DNA of 58,485 bases, taken from assembly GCA_017649945.1 (NCBI GenBank), contig JAGCFU010000001.1, forward strand, positions 1-58,485. The letters run 5' to 3'. How positions within the stretch are numbered: the stretch's first letter is position 1; the number at the start of each line of letters is the position of its first letter. Of this stretch, positions 50,267 to 58,485 are shown piece by piece. Source of the stretch: Bacteroidales bacterium. Lineage in GTDB: Bacteria > Bacteroidota > Bacteroidia > Bacteroidales > F082. Made by a program: the position numbers and the translations under genes. Under the pieces are notes generated by a model that was given only the letters and a program-made list of their open reading frames with translations, was not told the origin of the DNA and did not search any database.

Positions 50267-52747
50267 TTATTTTTTTATGAAAGTCTTGATACTCTTCTCA
50301 TTCTTACCAATAATCTCAATGAGATACATGCCTGATTCAAGGTTTGAGAGGTCGAGGACGGCTTCCTTATTGTTAATGACCACCTCCATCACCTTGATGG
50401 AAAGGACGTTGTAGATGCAGATATGCTGAATGTCTTCTTCTGAGTTGACGGTCAGCATGTTATCGACAGGATTAGGATACATCTTAGTCTCAAGATAGTT
50501 TTCGTTGACCGACTGCGGAATGGTATCTGTAGCCACTACTTTCACGTTGTCGATGAACCAGGAGTATGTCAAGATGTCGCTACCGTTGTTGTGGGCGCGG
50601 AATCTAAGTCTGATGTTTTGTCCTTGGTAATCTGACAGGTCGATGTGTACCGGCTCTTGGAACTGGTTGACCCATTCCGGTTGGTTCACGGCGTCCCAGA
50701 GTGTGCTCCAAGTGCCTGTGTTGGTGTTCAAAACATCAACTTTATAATGGTCTTGGTAGTCTGCTATGCCGTACTGGCAGAATGTCTCGAAGGTGAGTGC
50801 TGTCGGACGGTTGATTGCCATTAACGGTGTTACGAGGCTCTCGTCCTGTGGTCCCCATTCTTCTGACTCGTCCCATTCAACGCCGGCCATTCTCTCGCCT
50901 TGTGGTGGCACAACATAATATTCGTCGCCGAAATAGTTGGTGGCGTATTCAGCTCTGAATCTGTACCAGCTGAACCAGCTCATGTTGAGTGATTCTATCG
51001 ACCAGCCTTGTGGTGGGAACTGCTCATCCTCGAAACCTTCCAGAAGGATAGGAGCCTGCCAGTCCCAATGCAGGTCGTATGGGTCTGAATCTGCTGTGTG
51101 TCCCAGCTCATCCGCCATGTGGAACACAATGCTTGCTGTCGTATGGTTAGGCTGTGCCGGCAAAGTGGCGGTGTAGTCGTAATTTGACTTTGAAGTTTTC
51201 GTCAATGTTATATCATGTGCCTGACCGTCAATAGTATACGTGGCTTGCATCTGGTTCGGAACGTTCGACTCGTCGTAGACTCTCAAGGTGATGTGCATCT
51301 GAGTATCTGCCCATGTCTGTGTGCCTTTCAATGACACTACTGTCGGTGGGTTGTTATCTACTGATGTCGAGTTGATGTATATGTCGTCGATGCAAAGGTT
51401 CCAGCCGTAGCCGCTCACCGCCTCTAAAATGATAAATCCGTAGCCTTCAGGACTGTCGAAGGTGTAGTCGTATTCGTACCAATCGCTGACATTGCCTACG
51501 ACAGGCTCAAGCATGGTGTTGCGGTGCACTGTGCCGAGTAATGTTCCGTCGGCTGTGTTTGTGGTCGGGGAGTAGTACACGTTGATTCTGTCCGGACCCA
51601 TGATGTTGTTGTTGAAGTTACGGTAGATCCAGTAGCGCACGGTGTTGTCGGTGGCGCTGAACTGCATCTTAGGTGACACTAAATTGCATGAGCTGCCTGC
51701 CGGACTGGTGTAGCAGTAAAATCGTGCCATTCCGGCGCTTTCATCATGTGGCGTGCAGTTTGGCCAGTCGTTTGAAGTCTTACGTTCAAAAACATAATTG
51801 CCGTTGGTGGCCACGTTGAGCCATCCGGTTGGTGGGAATGTCTCGCTCTCAAATCCTTCCATCAACGGGAATGTGCTTATAGGTGCCAAGGCAGTGATGG
51901 TGTAGTCGGCCGACTGTGTCGGAGCTGAATGTGCCGATGTCACATCGAAGGTGGCGTGCAGCGTCTCGCCGTCTGTCAAGTTCATTGGTAAAGTGGCTTT
52001 TGCAACCAACTCAACAGAAGTGTTATAAGCTAAACTAACCTGACTTACCTGTGTGCCGTTTTGATAGAACTCTATCGGCAATGAACTAGTATTGGTAAAC
52101 TGGTATGTGTCTTGCTGCTCTCCGGTGTTGCTGAGAAGGAAACGCAGATATGCCGATTCACCGAAGTAAACAGTGGTGTCAGCGGTGAGTTGTTCAACAT
52201 TGAAATTGTATTGTGATGTATGCTCGATGATGACATCATCGATAGACAGATACCAAGGCATGTTGGTGGCCACGCTATGGAAACCTACATAGAAGTTTCC
52301 TGAACTTGTGGCTTGGAACACTGCCGAGGCCTGTTCCCATTCTTCGTTGTCGACGATGAAATCAGGCAGCACGGTGATGATCATAGCTGAAGGTGTGGCG
52401 CTTGCACCGGCCTTGACTTCCAAGTTGAAGTGGTCGACATGCCATGTCGAATACCAGAATGATACGCGATAGTAGTTTCCTGCCGTCACGCTGATTTCCT
52501 TGTAAGTCCAAACATCGGTGTTATAGGTGGCATACATGTACCAGTCGCCGGTATGTGGCTTTCTGCCTCGTGCTTCGTTATCGTCAGGGATGATGATGCC
52601 GGCTTTCCAACCGTTGTCACTGCAAATCCAGCCGACAGGTGTTTGTCCCACTGTGTTTCCTGTTTCAAATCCTTCATCCACAATGACTTGCGCGAAAGTC
52701 ACAGTGCTGATTAACAATGCTAAAATCGTAAAGTAAAGTTTTCTCAT
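50267..52747 (-). CDS. Secreted multidomain choice-of-anchor J protein, T9SS type A cargo
   Basis: An 826-residue surface or secreted protein. After a signal peptide (MRKLYFTILALLISTVTFAQ) it has three jelly-roll modules of the cleaved-adhesin / choice-of-anchor J kind (about 22-175, 300-465 and 575-745; repeated motifs such as EGFETGNTVGQTPVGWI, EGFESETFPPTGWLNVA and EGFEDEQFPPQGWSIES), with Ig-like spacers. The last 80 residues (MYPNPVDNMLTVNSEE to IKTFIKK) form a type A T9SS sorting domain. Binding to glycans or other cells is likely, but no catalytic motif is seen. It heads the galK operon. Confidence 0.85.
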   Translation of the reverse strand: MRKLYFTILALLISTVTFAQVIVDEGFETGNTVGQTPVGWICSDNGWKAGIIIPDDNEARGRKPHTGDWYMYATYNTDVWTYKEISVTAGNYYRVSFWYSTWHVDHFNLEVKAGASATPSAMIITVLPDFIVDNEEWEQASAVFQATSSGNFYVGFHSVATNMPWYLSIDDVIIEHTSQYNFNVEQLTADTTVYFGESAYLRFLLSNTGEQQDTYQFTNTSSLPIEFYQNGTQVSQVSLAYNTSVELVAKATLPMNLTDGETLHATFDVTSAHSAPTQSADYTITALAPISTFPLMEGFESETFPPTGWLNVATNGNYVFERKTSNDWPNCTPHDESAGMARFYCYTSPAGSSCNLVSPKMQFSATDNTVRYWIYRNFNNNIMGPDRINVYYSPTTNTADGTLLGTVHRNTMLEPVVGNVSDWYEYDYTFDSPEGYGFIILEAVSGYGWNLCIDDIYINSTSVDNNPPTVVSLKGTQTWADTQMHITLRVYDESNVPNQMQATYTIDGQAHDITLTKTSKSNYDYTATLPAQPNHTTASIVFHMADELGHTADSDPYDLHWDWQAPILLEGFEDEQFPPQGWSIESLNMSWFSWYRFRAEYATNYFGDEYYVVPPQGERMAGVEWDESEEWGPQDESLVTPLMAINRPTALTFETFCQYGIADYQDHYKVDVLNTNTGTWSTLWDAVNQPEWVNQFQEPVHIDLSDYQGQNIRLRFRAHNNGSDILTYSWFIDNVKVVATDTIPQSVNENYLETKMYPNPVDNMLTVNSEEDIQHICIYNVLSIKVMEVVINNKEAVLDLSNLESGMYLIEIIGKNEKSIKTFIKK

Positions 52748-52790
52748 TTTTATAATTTTTAAAGATTAACTCCAAATTTTAATTAACCTA

Positions 52791-52839
52791 CAAAATTAGA
52801 AATGATTTTTTAGAAATGCAAGAAAAATTTGTAATTTTG
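52791..52839. promoter_or_regulatory. Divergent -7 boxes for the T9SS cargo gene and the GH29 gene
   Basis: TAATTTTG on the minus strand (52791-52798) serves the gene at 50267-52747, and TAATTTTG on the plus strand (52832-52839) serves the fucosidase gene, 4 bases before its ATG, implying a nearly leaderless message. The two genes share a 96-base regulatory region. Confidence 0.55.
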
Positions 52840-52843
52840 TGTC

Positions 52844-54223
52844 ATGAAAAGATTAATCCTGACAACAGTAATCGTTTTGGCGTTGGCGTCTTGTACTAAG
52901 GCACCGTCTCCGATATATCCGATCCCGACTGCGGAACAGCTCGCATGGCAGAAACTTGAGACGTATGCCTTTATCCACTTCGGCCTGAACACATTTAACG
53001 ATATGGAATGGGGCTATGGCAACACTCCGGCGGCTACTTTCAATCCTGAAAATCTCGATTGCGAACAATGGGCTGCAACGCTGAAAAACTGCGGCATGAA
53101 GGGCGTTATCCTCACCGCAAAACATCATGACGGATTCTGCCTGTGGTCGACAAAATCAACGGATTATAATATCAGTAATTCTCCTTATAAAAATGGGGAA
53201 GGGGATATTGTTCGCGAGCTTTCTGACGCTTGCCGCAAATATGGCTTGTTGTTCGGAATCTATTGCTCGCCCTGGGATAGAAACAACGCTCGCTACGGCT
53301 ATCCTGAGTATGTCGCGACGTATCATCAGCAGATTCAGGAACTTACGAGCAACTATGGACCGCTTTTCGAGTTCTGGTTCGACGGCGCAAATGGCGGTGA
53401 CGGTTACTATGGCGGCGCTAATGAGACTCGTGAAATCGACCACAACAAATATTATGATTATCAGCGTGCTAAGGATATCGTGCTTTCGCAGCATCCTACG
53501 GCGATGATTTTTGGCGGTCCTTACGAGACTGTCCGATGGGTCGGTAACGAGAAAGGCATCGCAGGAACTACAAACTGGTGTAATGTGACCGAAACGGGCT
53601 CCGCATGGACGCCGGCTGAAGTCGATGTCTCTATCCGTCCCGGTTGGTTCTATCATGAGAATGAAGACGGTAAGGTGAAGACACTTGCTGAGTTATGTGA
53701 TATCTACTATCAAAGCGTGGGACGTAATGCGAACTTGCTTTTGAATTTTCCAGTCACGCCTGATGGAACGATTCATCCGATTGACTCGGCACGCTCAGTG
53801 GAATTTTATCATACAATATGTAATGAATTGAGTCACAATCTGTTAGCTGGTGCTAAAGTGAAAGCCGACAATGAACGCGGCTGCCGTTTTTCGGCCTCTA
53901 ATGTTAACGATAACAATCCAGAAACATATTGGGCTACCGACGATGAAAACGATTTCGGAACCATCTCATTCTCAATGGATAAACCAGTCATGATGAGTCG
54001 CGTGATGATTCAGGAATATGTGAAACTTGGTCAGCGTGTGAAGTCGTTTTATCTTGAGGGTGAAAAAGATGGTAACTGGTTCAGAATCAATACTTTTGAC
54101 GAGACAACGACAGTCGGTTACAAGCGTATTGTACGCTTCAACCCTGTGGAACTCGATAAACTGATGATTTATTTTGAGGAAAGCCGCGGACCGTTGTGTA
54201 TCAGCAACATAGAAGCTTATTGA
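52844..54223 (+). CDS. GH29 alpha-L-fucosidase lipoprotein
   Basis: A 459-residue exported glycosidase. The lipoprotein signal ends in LALASC (residue 17 is the lipidated cysteine). The GH29 barrel (about 30-325) includes FIHFGLNTF, ILTAKHHDGFCLW, GIYCSPWD and the nucleophile aspartate in LFEFWFDGANGG. A discoidin-like C-terminal module (about 330-459, with DNNPETYWATDDEND) probably binds carbohydrate. Removal of fucose from mucin-type or milk-type glycans fits the nearby GH109 and galactose genes. Its 3' end overlaps coaE on the other strand by 23 bases. Confidence 0.9.
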   Translation: MKRLILTTVIVLALASCTKAPSPIYPIPTAEQLAWQKLETYAFIHFGLNTFNDMEWGYGNTPAATFNPENLDCEQWAATLKNCGMKGVILTAKHHDGFCLWSTKSTDYNISNSPYKNGEGDIVRELSDACRKYGLLFGIYCSPWDRNNARYGYPEYVATYHQQIQELTSNYGPLFEFWFDGANGGDGYYGGANETREIDHNKYYDYQRAKDIVLSQHPTAMIFGGPYETVRWVGNEKGIAGTTNWCNVTETGSAWTPAEVDVSIRPGWFYHENEDGKVKTLAELCDIYYQSVGRNANLLLNFPVTPDGTIHPIDSARSVEFYHTICNELSHNLLAGAKVKADNERGCRFSASNVNDNNPETYWATDDENDFGTISFSMDKPVMMSRVMIQEYVKLGQRVKSFYLEGEKDGNWFRINTFDETTTVGYKRIVRFNPVELDKLMIYFEESRGPLCISNIEAY

Positions 54224-54779
54224 TGGCTTCAACTTGTGGCTCGACTGCCTTGATGCCGTCGTTGTAAATCACGAAATCGGCTCTTGAAATCTTGGTTTCT
54301 TCGTTTAACTGCAGGCGCATCCTCGACCTTACGTTTTCTTCTGAGCAGTCGTCGCGTTTCATAACTCGTTGTAAACGAATGCTTTCCGCTGCTGAGACGA
54401 ATATTATCTTGTCGAAAAACTTCTCGTAATTTTTCTCAAACAGAATCGCTGACTCATAAAGCACATATGGCGTTGTCTGTTGCTCGCACCATTCGTCAAA
54501 GTGTTGGTTTAGAGCCGGATACAGCACCGACTCGATGAATTTCATGGCTTCCTCGTTCTTGAAAAGATGATAGGAGAGGAGTTTTCTGTTCAATGTTCCG
54601 TCTTCAAAATACACTTCATTCCCGAATCTGTTGATAATCAATGTTTTAACGGAAGGAACCAGATATAGTTTCTTTGTTTCGTCATCGGAATAAAACACAG
54701 GGATGCCGAGGTTTTCAAACATCTTGCACACATAGCTCTTGCCGCTGCCGATGTTGCCGGTGATGCCAATCTTTTTCAT
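54201..54779 (-). CDS. coaE: Dephospho-CoA kinase
   Basis: Last step of coenzyme A synthesis. The 192-residue protein has the P-loop GITGNIGSGKS (residues 5-15), the CoA-lid region with MRLQLNEETKISRAD, and the usual length. It overlaps the upstream YbbR gene by 4 bases. The order yajC, ybbR, coaE on one strand is common in Bacteroidetes. Confidence 0.93.
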   Translation of the reverse strand: MKKIGITGNIGSGKSYVCKMFENLGIPVFYSDDETKKLYLVPSVKTLIINRFGNEVYFEDGTLNRKLLSYHLFKNEEAMKFIESVLYPALNQHFDEWCEQQTTPYVLYESAILFEKNYEKFFDKIIFVSAAESIRLQRVMKRDDCSEENVRSRMRLQLNEETKISRADFVIYNDGIKAVEPQVEAINKLLCC

Positions 54780-55717
54780 TGCACGATGATGTATTCGACT
54801 TCTTTCGGGTCGATGCCGATAATCTGCGTGTTGTTCGGATATAGCACCAGTTCCACTGGCAGCACGTCGTTGATATACAGGTTTGTGGTGTCGGCAATGG
54901 CTTTGAACGACAGGTTGTTGATGATGGCGTAGTCTTTCATCGCCACGATATATCTTACGGCGGCCTTGTTCGGGTAAAGGTGCATGTTCACGTTGTCGGG
55001 AATCGTAATCGGGACGACCACTTCAGCTTCGGTGTATTTCTCGACGTTTATCACGACTTCCACCTCGTTGATGTCGGCATAAAGCTTGTCGTCCAAATTG
55101 ATTTTTGCCTTGGTTTCAATGCTTTGGTTGACGTTCTTTTTGGTTATGACGTCGGTGTAAATCTCTTTCGTGTTGTTGACATCGTCGACGGCACCGTAAA
55201 TGATGATGGAATCAGGTGTTGACACCGGTTCGCCGTAGTAGTTGTACTGCTTTTCAAAAGCGATACTCGTTCTCGGCAATATTTTAACCTTTTTTGAGGC
55301 CAGTCTGCTCATTGTGAAATAATGAATATCGTCGTTCAGCATGATATCGGATGCGTCGGTGGCTAAGAATTCGCCGATTTTTTCAACTATATAACGGCTG
55401 CTGAAGGAGTATGTGCTCGCGTCTGATTTCTGATATCTGATGTCCTTCAGTGATACGTCGATTTTTCTGTTGCCCTTGTTTCTTAAATAGTAATTCAACA
55501 GTTTGAATCCGGAAGTTTTCACGGATGCAGATACCTCTTGATCGTTGTCTGATATCAGTTGTGATGCTGGGATGTCGACATAATGAACGGCAAAAGGAAC
55601 AGTGACGGTATAGGTGTCCGACAACTTTATTATGAGCCATAACAAAGTCGAAATCAGAATGAAAGTCATCATTCCACTGAAACGCCTAAGTCCTTGAGAC
55701 TGTCTGACTTTTGCCAT
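54776..55717 (-). CDS. YbbR-like domain protein
   Basis: A 313-residue protein with one N-terminal membrane anchor (about 16-33) and extracytoplasmic YbbR repeats (about 40-300). In Firmicutes such proteins (CdaR) regulate a cyclic-di-AMP synthase, but no such synthase is next to this gene. The role in Bacteroidetes is not established. It ends inside the coaE start and begins 26 bases after yajC, so the three form one unit. Confidence 0.82.
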   Translation of the reverse strand: MAKVRQSQGLRRFSGMMTFILISTLLWLIIKLSDTYTVTVPFAVHYVDIPASQLISDNDQEVSASVKTSGFKLLNYYLRNKGNRKIDVSLKDIRYQKSDASTYSFSSRYIVEKIGEFLATDASDIMLNDDIHYFTMSRLASKKVKILPRTSIAFEKQYNYYGEPVSTPDSIIIYGAVDDVNNTKEIYTDVITKKNVNQSIETKAKINLDDKLYADINEVEVVINVEKYTEAEVVVPITIPDNVNMHLYPNKAAVRYIVAMKDYAIINNLSFKAIADTTNLYINDVLPVELVLYPNNTQIIGIDPKEVEYIIVQ

Positions 55718-55743
55718 TCTACTTAAAGTGATAGTTTAAGATA

Positions 55744-56064
55744 TTAGTTTTGTCCGACTTGATTTGGATTTGCAACCAAAGACGACTTTTCGACTTCAAT
55801 TTTCACGTTGTTGTCGATAGAAATCATGACTGTTGTGGTTTTGACTTCCTCAACTTTTCCGTGGATACCGCCGACGGTGATAACCTTGTCGCCTTTTTGT
55901 AATGCGTCACGGAACTTCTGCATTTCTTTCTGTTTCTTGTTCTGCGGACGGATGAAGAAAAGCCAGAAAATCACGAAAATCGCTGCAATCATGATAAGTC
56001 CTGAGTAGCCGCCGCCTTGCTGTTGTGGCTGTGCAGCCTGGAGTAAAATACCTAATGTGTTCAT
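55744..56064 (-). CDS. yajC: Preprotein translocase subunit YajC
   Basis: Small accessory subunit of the Sec translocon with SecDF. The 106 residues have one membrane segment (about 20-40, GLIMIAAIFVIFWLFFIRPQ) followed by the conserved KKQKEMQKFRDALQKGDKVITVGGIHGKV. It starts a yajC, ybbR and coaE run on the minus strand. Confidence 0.95.
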   Translation of the reverse strand: MNTLGILLQAAQPQQQGGGYSGLIMIAAIFVIFWLFFIRPQNKKQKEMQKFRDALQKGDKVITVGGIHGKVEEVKTTTVMISIDNNVKIEVEKSSLVANPNQVGQN

Positions 56065-56102
56065 ATTAAATAATTTAAAATTTAAAATTCAAAATTCAAG
56101 AT

Positions 56103-56552
56103 TTAAAAATTGTCGACGGTTTGGACTTGGGCTTTGAATTTCAATATTGTCTCCGAAGGGTTTGTGTTTGCCTTCACGATGACGCGTTTGTTCTGAAATC
56201 CTTTGTGTCCTTTGCTGTCGTAAGTGATGCTGATGGCTCCTTCGTCACCGGGTTTTATTGGTGTTCTCGGGAATTTAGTATCGGTGCAGCCGCATGTCTT
56301 CTCGACTGCCGAGATGATTAACGGAGCGTTGCCGGTGTTCTTGAATTTGTAGGTAAACGACACTTGTTCGCCTTGAATCATCTTGCCGAAATCGTGTTCA
56401 GTCACCTTAAACTCGATCTTAGGTTCTTTGGTGTTGTTGCTCTCCGTTGCCGATGCCGGATTATTCACCAAACCCGTATTGATTTTGCCTTCGTCATTAC
56501 CGCAAGCACACATCAACAACGCAATTAATATTGGAAATAATATTTTCTTCAT
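56103..56552 (-). CDS. DUF1573 lipoprotein
   Basis: A 149-residue exported protein with a lipoprotein signal (FPILIALLMCACG) and a DUF1573 Ig-like domain (about 48-145) marked by TEHDFGKMIQGEQVSFTYKF, NTGNAPLIISAVEKTCGCTD and a final VIVKANTNPSE strand. The CGC pair is the family hallmark. Function is unknown; proteins of this family are abundant in Bacteroidetes. The ATG directly abuts a 9-base tandem array that fills the whole gap to the upstream gene, so its translation could depend on repeat number. Confidence 0.87.
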   Translation of the reverse strand: MKKILFPILIALLMCACGNDEGKINTGLVNNPASATESNNTKEPKIEFKVTEHDFGKMIQGEQVSFTYKFKNTGNAPLIISAVEKTCGCTDTKFPRTPIKPGDEGAISITYDSKGHKGFQNKRVIVKANTNPSETILKFKAQVQTVDNF

Positions 56553-56553
56553 C

Positions 56554-56628
56554 TCTTATCTTTCTTATCTTTTTTATCTTTCTTATCTTTCTTATCTTTC
56601 TTATCTTTCTTATCCTTCTTATCCTTAA
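56554..56628 (-). repeat. 9-bp tandem repeat array in a 5' leader
   Basis: About eight units of TTTCTTATC (GATAAGAAA on the gene strand), two with C for T and one shifted by extra T, fill the entire gap between the T9SS type B gene stop and the DUF1573 start codon. The purine-rich units lie where a ribosome site should be. Copy-number change by slippage is expected. Confidence 0.85.
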
Positions 56629-57798
56629 TTATCTTCCCGAGTTCCATATCATCACTGAACCTTGGTATTTGTAATTCTTTGTCTCGCCCTTGCATTCCAA
56701 AACATAGAAATATGTTCCGTCAGGGAGGTCGCCGCCGCTCCAGTCGTTGCTGTAATTGCTTGATTTATAGACGATACGGCCCCATCTGTTGAAAATGGTG
56801 AGCTTATGGCTTAAGAAATACCTGTTCAGGTCCTGGATCGGTGTTCCGTTTTCGCCATAGCCGATCTCGAAATAATCGTTGATGCCATCGCCGTTAGGAG
56901 TGAAAATGTTAGGAATCTTAAGGTTTACAGGCAAAACATCAATGTATTTGTTATACGTTGTGTCGCAACCCTGATCGCTCGTTACGGTGAGGTAAGCGTT
57001 GCCGTATCCTTCCTCGTGGAAAGCAACCTGAGGCTCGGCTGTAGTGAATGAGTCGTCGTAACCGTCGAATTTCCAGTAGAAATTGGATATCTCGATAATG
57101 GTGTCGTGTGGCACCGAATCCAAGTCAACATAATGTGTTTCGGTATTCTCGAACGACCATGTGGTATACGGATTGTCGAGATAAACGGTGTCGGGATCTG
57201 CGGAAATGATTACATTCGGGTTAGGATATGCCTTCAAAAACACCGATTTAGTCTGTGAGCATCCGATTTCGTTGGTCACCGTGACTTTATACTCTTTAAA
57301 AGCCCTCAAACCGATTACATACTGGTTGTTGTCGGATTGTTGGATCTGCTGGACGCTGCTGTCCCAACTGTATTGGAAGTTGCTGTAACCGCCGCCATGC
57401 GCCTCCACGCGAACCTTGGCGTTGTTGCCGTCAGAGCAAGTCAAAGCAACCTGATTGTAAGAGATTTCAAACTCAGGATGCATTGTGATGGTGATGCTCG
57501 GACTGCAGATTGGAGCTCCTGTTTCGGTATTGGTCACAAATACTTGATATACGGAATTGTTTTGGGTTACAGTGACGAAAACTTCATTTGTTTCGCCTAT
57601 TGTCTCGTTGTTATGCTTCCACTCATACGAGTAATTTATGTTGTAATCGACGCTCAAAATAATCTTGTCGTTATAGCAAACCGGCAACGTGACTCCTTGC
57701 TGGAGATGAATCTCACATTGAGCTTTTAAGTCGTTGATAGAGAATAATATAGCGATTGCTAATGCGATTATTTTATATGTCCTGTTTAATTTCAACAT
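56629..57798 (-). CDS. Gliding-motility C-terminal (CHU_C) protein, T9SS type B cargo
   Basis: A 389-residue secreted protein. From the ATG at 57798 it has a signal peptide (MLKLNRTYKIIALAIAILFS), three or four PKD/Ig-like modules (about 25-290), and the type B sorting domain at the C-terminus (NIFTPNGDGINDYFEIG, then LTIFNRWGRIVYKS and DGTYFYVLECKG). An ATG at 57822 is excluded because the promoter box at 57820-57827 overlaps it. Such proteins are surface-attached or released adhesins. It is divergent from clpB. Confidence 0.87.
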   Translation of the reverse strand: MLKLNRTYKIIALAIAILFSINDLKAQCEIHLQQGVTLPVCYNDKIILSVDYNINYSYEWKHNNETIGETNEVFVTVTQNNSVYQVFVTNTETGAPICSPSITITMHPEFEISYNQVALTCSDGNNAKVRVEAHGGGYSNFQYSWDSSVQQIQQSDNNQYVIGLRAFKEYKVTVTNEIGCSQTKSVFLKAYPNPNVIISADPDTVYLDNPYTTWSFENTETHYVDLDSVPHDTIIEISNFYWKFDGYDDSFTTAEPQVAFHEEGYGNAYLTVTSDQGCDTTYNKYIDVLPVNLKIPNIFTPNGDGINDYFEIGYGENGTPIQDLNRYFLSHKLTIFNRWGRIVYKSSNYSNDWSGGDLPDGTYFYVLECKGETKNYKYQGSVMIWNSGR

Positions 57799-57819
57799 GT
57801 TACAGACTTTTTTAATTTG

Positions 57820-57827
57820 CAAAAATA
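57820..57827 (-). promoter_or_regulatory. Promoter -7 box of the CHU_C gene
   Basis: TATTTTTG on the minus strand lies about 22 bases before the ATG at 57798. Confidence 0.5.
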
Positions 57828-57858
57828 ATAATAATTTCTTTATTAATGTAGAAAATTT

Positions 57859-57905
57859 GCATTTATTGTGAATAATGTCAAAATGGCATTTATTATGTCA
57901 AAATG
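57859..57905. promoter_or_regulatory. Repeated element upstream of clpB
   Basis: GCATTTATTATGTCAAAATG at 57886-57905 is preceded directly by a copy at 57859-57885 that carries seven extra bases in its middle. The two copies lie 70-115 bases before the clpB start and may be binding sites of a stress regulator. No CIRCE element is present. Confidence 0.5.
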
Positions 57906-57972
57906 TCTGATTTAACTCTTTGGATTACTTTTTGATGTGTTTTAGGCAAAACAATAGAAAGGAGAAAAAACA

Positions 57973-58485
57973 ATGAATAACAACCAGTTTAACAATCAAC
58001 AGAACGGACAGGAAAAGGCACTCGACAGATTCGCCCGAAACCTCAACGCTCTTGCGGCTCAAGGCAAGCTCGACCCGGTGATCGGCCGTGATGAGGAGAT
58101 ACGTCGAGTGCTTCAGATTCTGTCTCGACGCACAAAAAACAACCCTATATTAATAGGTGAGCCAGGTGTTGGTAAGACGGCAATAGCTGAGGGCTTGGCG
58201 CAACGTATCGTGAGCGGCGACGTACCTGAAAACCTGAAGTCGAAGAAGGTGTATTCCCTTGATATGGGCGCACTTATCGCAGGCGCAATGTACAAGGGCG
58301 AGTTTGAGGAACGACTGAAATCGGTCATCAAAGAGGTAGTCGAGAGCGATGGCGAGGTGATACTTTTCATTGATGAGATTCACACTCTTGTGGGCGCAGG
58401 CGGCGGTCAGGGCGCTATGGATGCCGCAAACATCCTCAAGCCGGCGATGGCGCGTGGCGAGTTGCGTGCAATAGGCGCTACGACA
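57973..58485 (+). CDS. clpB: ClpB-type AAA+ disaggregase lacking the N-domain (5' part, runs off the window)
   Basis: The first 171 codons of a Hsp100 disaggregase. After about a dozen Asn/Gln-rich residues ([20 protein letters not shown]) the sequence goes straight into the first AAA domain: [18 protein letters not shown], Walker [11 protein letters not shown] (about 56-65), Walker [13 protein letters not shown] (about 133-144). The usual 150-residue Clp N-domain is absent, and nothing upstream encodes it. A good AAAGGAG site (57957-57963) supports this ATG. The short form resembles the internally started ClpB of E. coli. The rest lies beyond the window, so distinction from ClpC or ClpL rests on similarity of this region. 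Confidence 0.88.
   Translation, partial: MNNNQFNNQQNGQEKALDRFARNLNALAAQGKLDPVIGRDEEIRRVLQILSRRTKNNPILIGEPGVGKTAIAEGLAQRIVSGDVPENLKSKKVYSLDMGALIAGAMYKGEFEERLKSVIKEVVESDGEVILFIDEIHTLVGAGGGQGAMDAANILKPAMARGELRAIGATT

Noticed and set aside
57859-57905. A sigma-54 promoter or CIRCE element upstream of clpB
   Set aside because: GG and GC are not at the required -24/-12 spacing, and the TTAGCACTC-N9-GAGTGCTAA motif is absent.
1-58485. tRNA, rRNA and known riboswitches
   Set aside because: Reading the intergenic regions on both strands by eye I saw no cloverleaf, rRNA segment or recognisable riboswitch core; a covariance-model scan would be needed to exclude them fully.

Overview
The window reads as chromosome of an anaerobic, Gram-negative member of the Bacteroidetes, most likely order Bacteroidales. 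The support is a short primary sigma factor without region 1.1, many promoters of the Bacteroidetes form TTTG-N19..22-TAnnTTTG, a type IX secretion (T9SS) gene porQ plus three secreted proteins with T9SS-type C-termini, a lipid A acyltransferase, and a reverse rubrerythrin typical of anaerobes. No rRNA, tRNA, CRISPR array or transposase gene is visible.

Layout. 0-4.8 kb: housekeeping genes rpoD, yidC, aroK and a convergent rlmD-like rRNA methyltransferase. 4.8-7.1 kb: a small unknown gene and a hipB-hipA toxin-antitoxin pair, each preceded by inverted repeats sharing the same half-site. 7.2-8.7 kb: the NAD(P)HX repair fusion nnrE/nnrD. 8.7-9.3 kb: a non-coding stretch with two copies of a dyad-bearing repeat, a terminator and a hairpin. 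9.3-23.0 kb: a large anti-phage island. 23.1-25.7 kb: a zinc-ribbon protein and parE. 25.9-32.0 kb: an EamA transporter and a surface-polysaccharide cluster (flippase, formyltransferase fusion, unusual GT2 fusion). 32-39.3 kb: nusB, porQ, recF, a DciA-like gene, efp, lpxD, gap and a DUF362 protein. 39.3-44.1 kb: a giant PEP/pyruvate-binding protein and reverse rubrerythrin. 44.2-54.2 kb: host-glycan (GalNAc, galactose, fucose) utilisation. 54.2-58.5 kb: coaE, ybbR, yajC, a DUF1573 lipoprotein, a T9SS type B protein, and the 5' part of an N-domain-less clpB that runs off the window.

The most interesting region is the defence island. A four-gene frame consisting of a PLD/SNF2-type helicase, a DUF4391 protein, a type III methyltransferase (Mod) and a type III restriction helicase-nuclease (Res) carries three further modules in two gaps. 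Between DUF4391 and Mod lie an ATPase plus RloB-like TOPRIM pair with its own promoter, and a two-TM coiled-coil protein plus a trypco2-like protein. Between Mod and Res, with almost no spacing, lie a HEPN-type abortive infection protein and a membrane-anchored TPR protein. Base composition alternates: Mod ends and Res are GC-rich, while the inserted genes and the central target-recognition part of Mod are AT-rich. This suggests a restriction-modification scaffold with exchangeable specificity and exchangeable back-up effectors. That it works as one system is inference.

The glycan section links an outer-membrane or periplasmic GH109 alpha-N-acetylgalactosaminidase-like lipoprotein and a GH29 fucosidase lipoprotein to an N-acetylhexosamine kinase-like enzyme, an MFS sugar permease, a sugar nucleotidyltransferase and galactokinase. 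This is a plausible route for mucin or blood-group glycan sugars.
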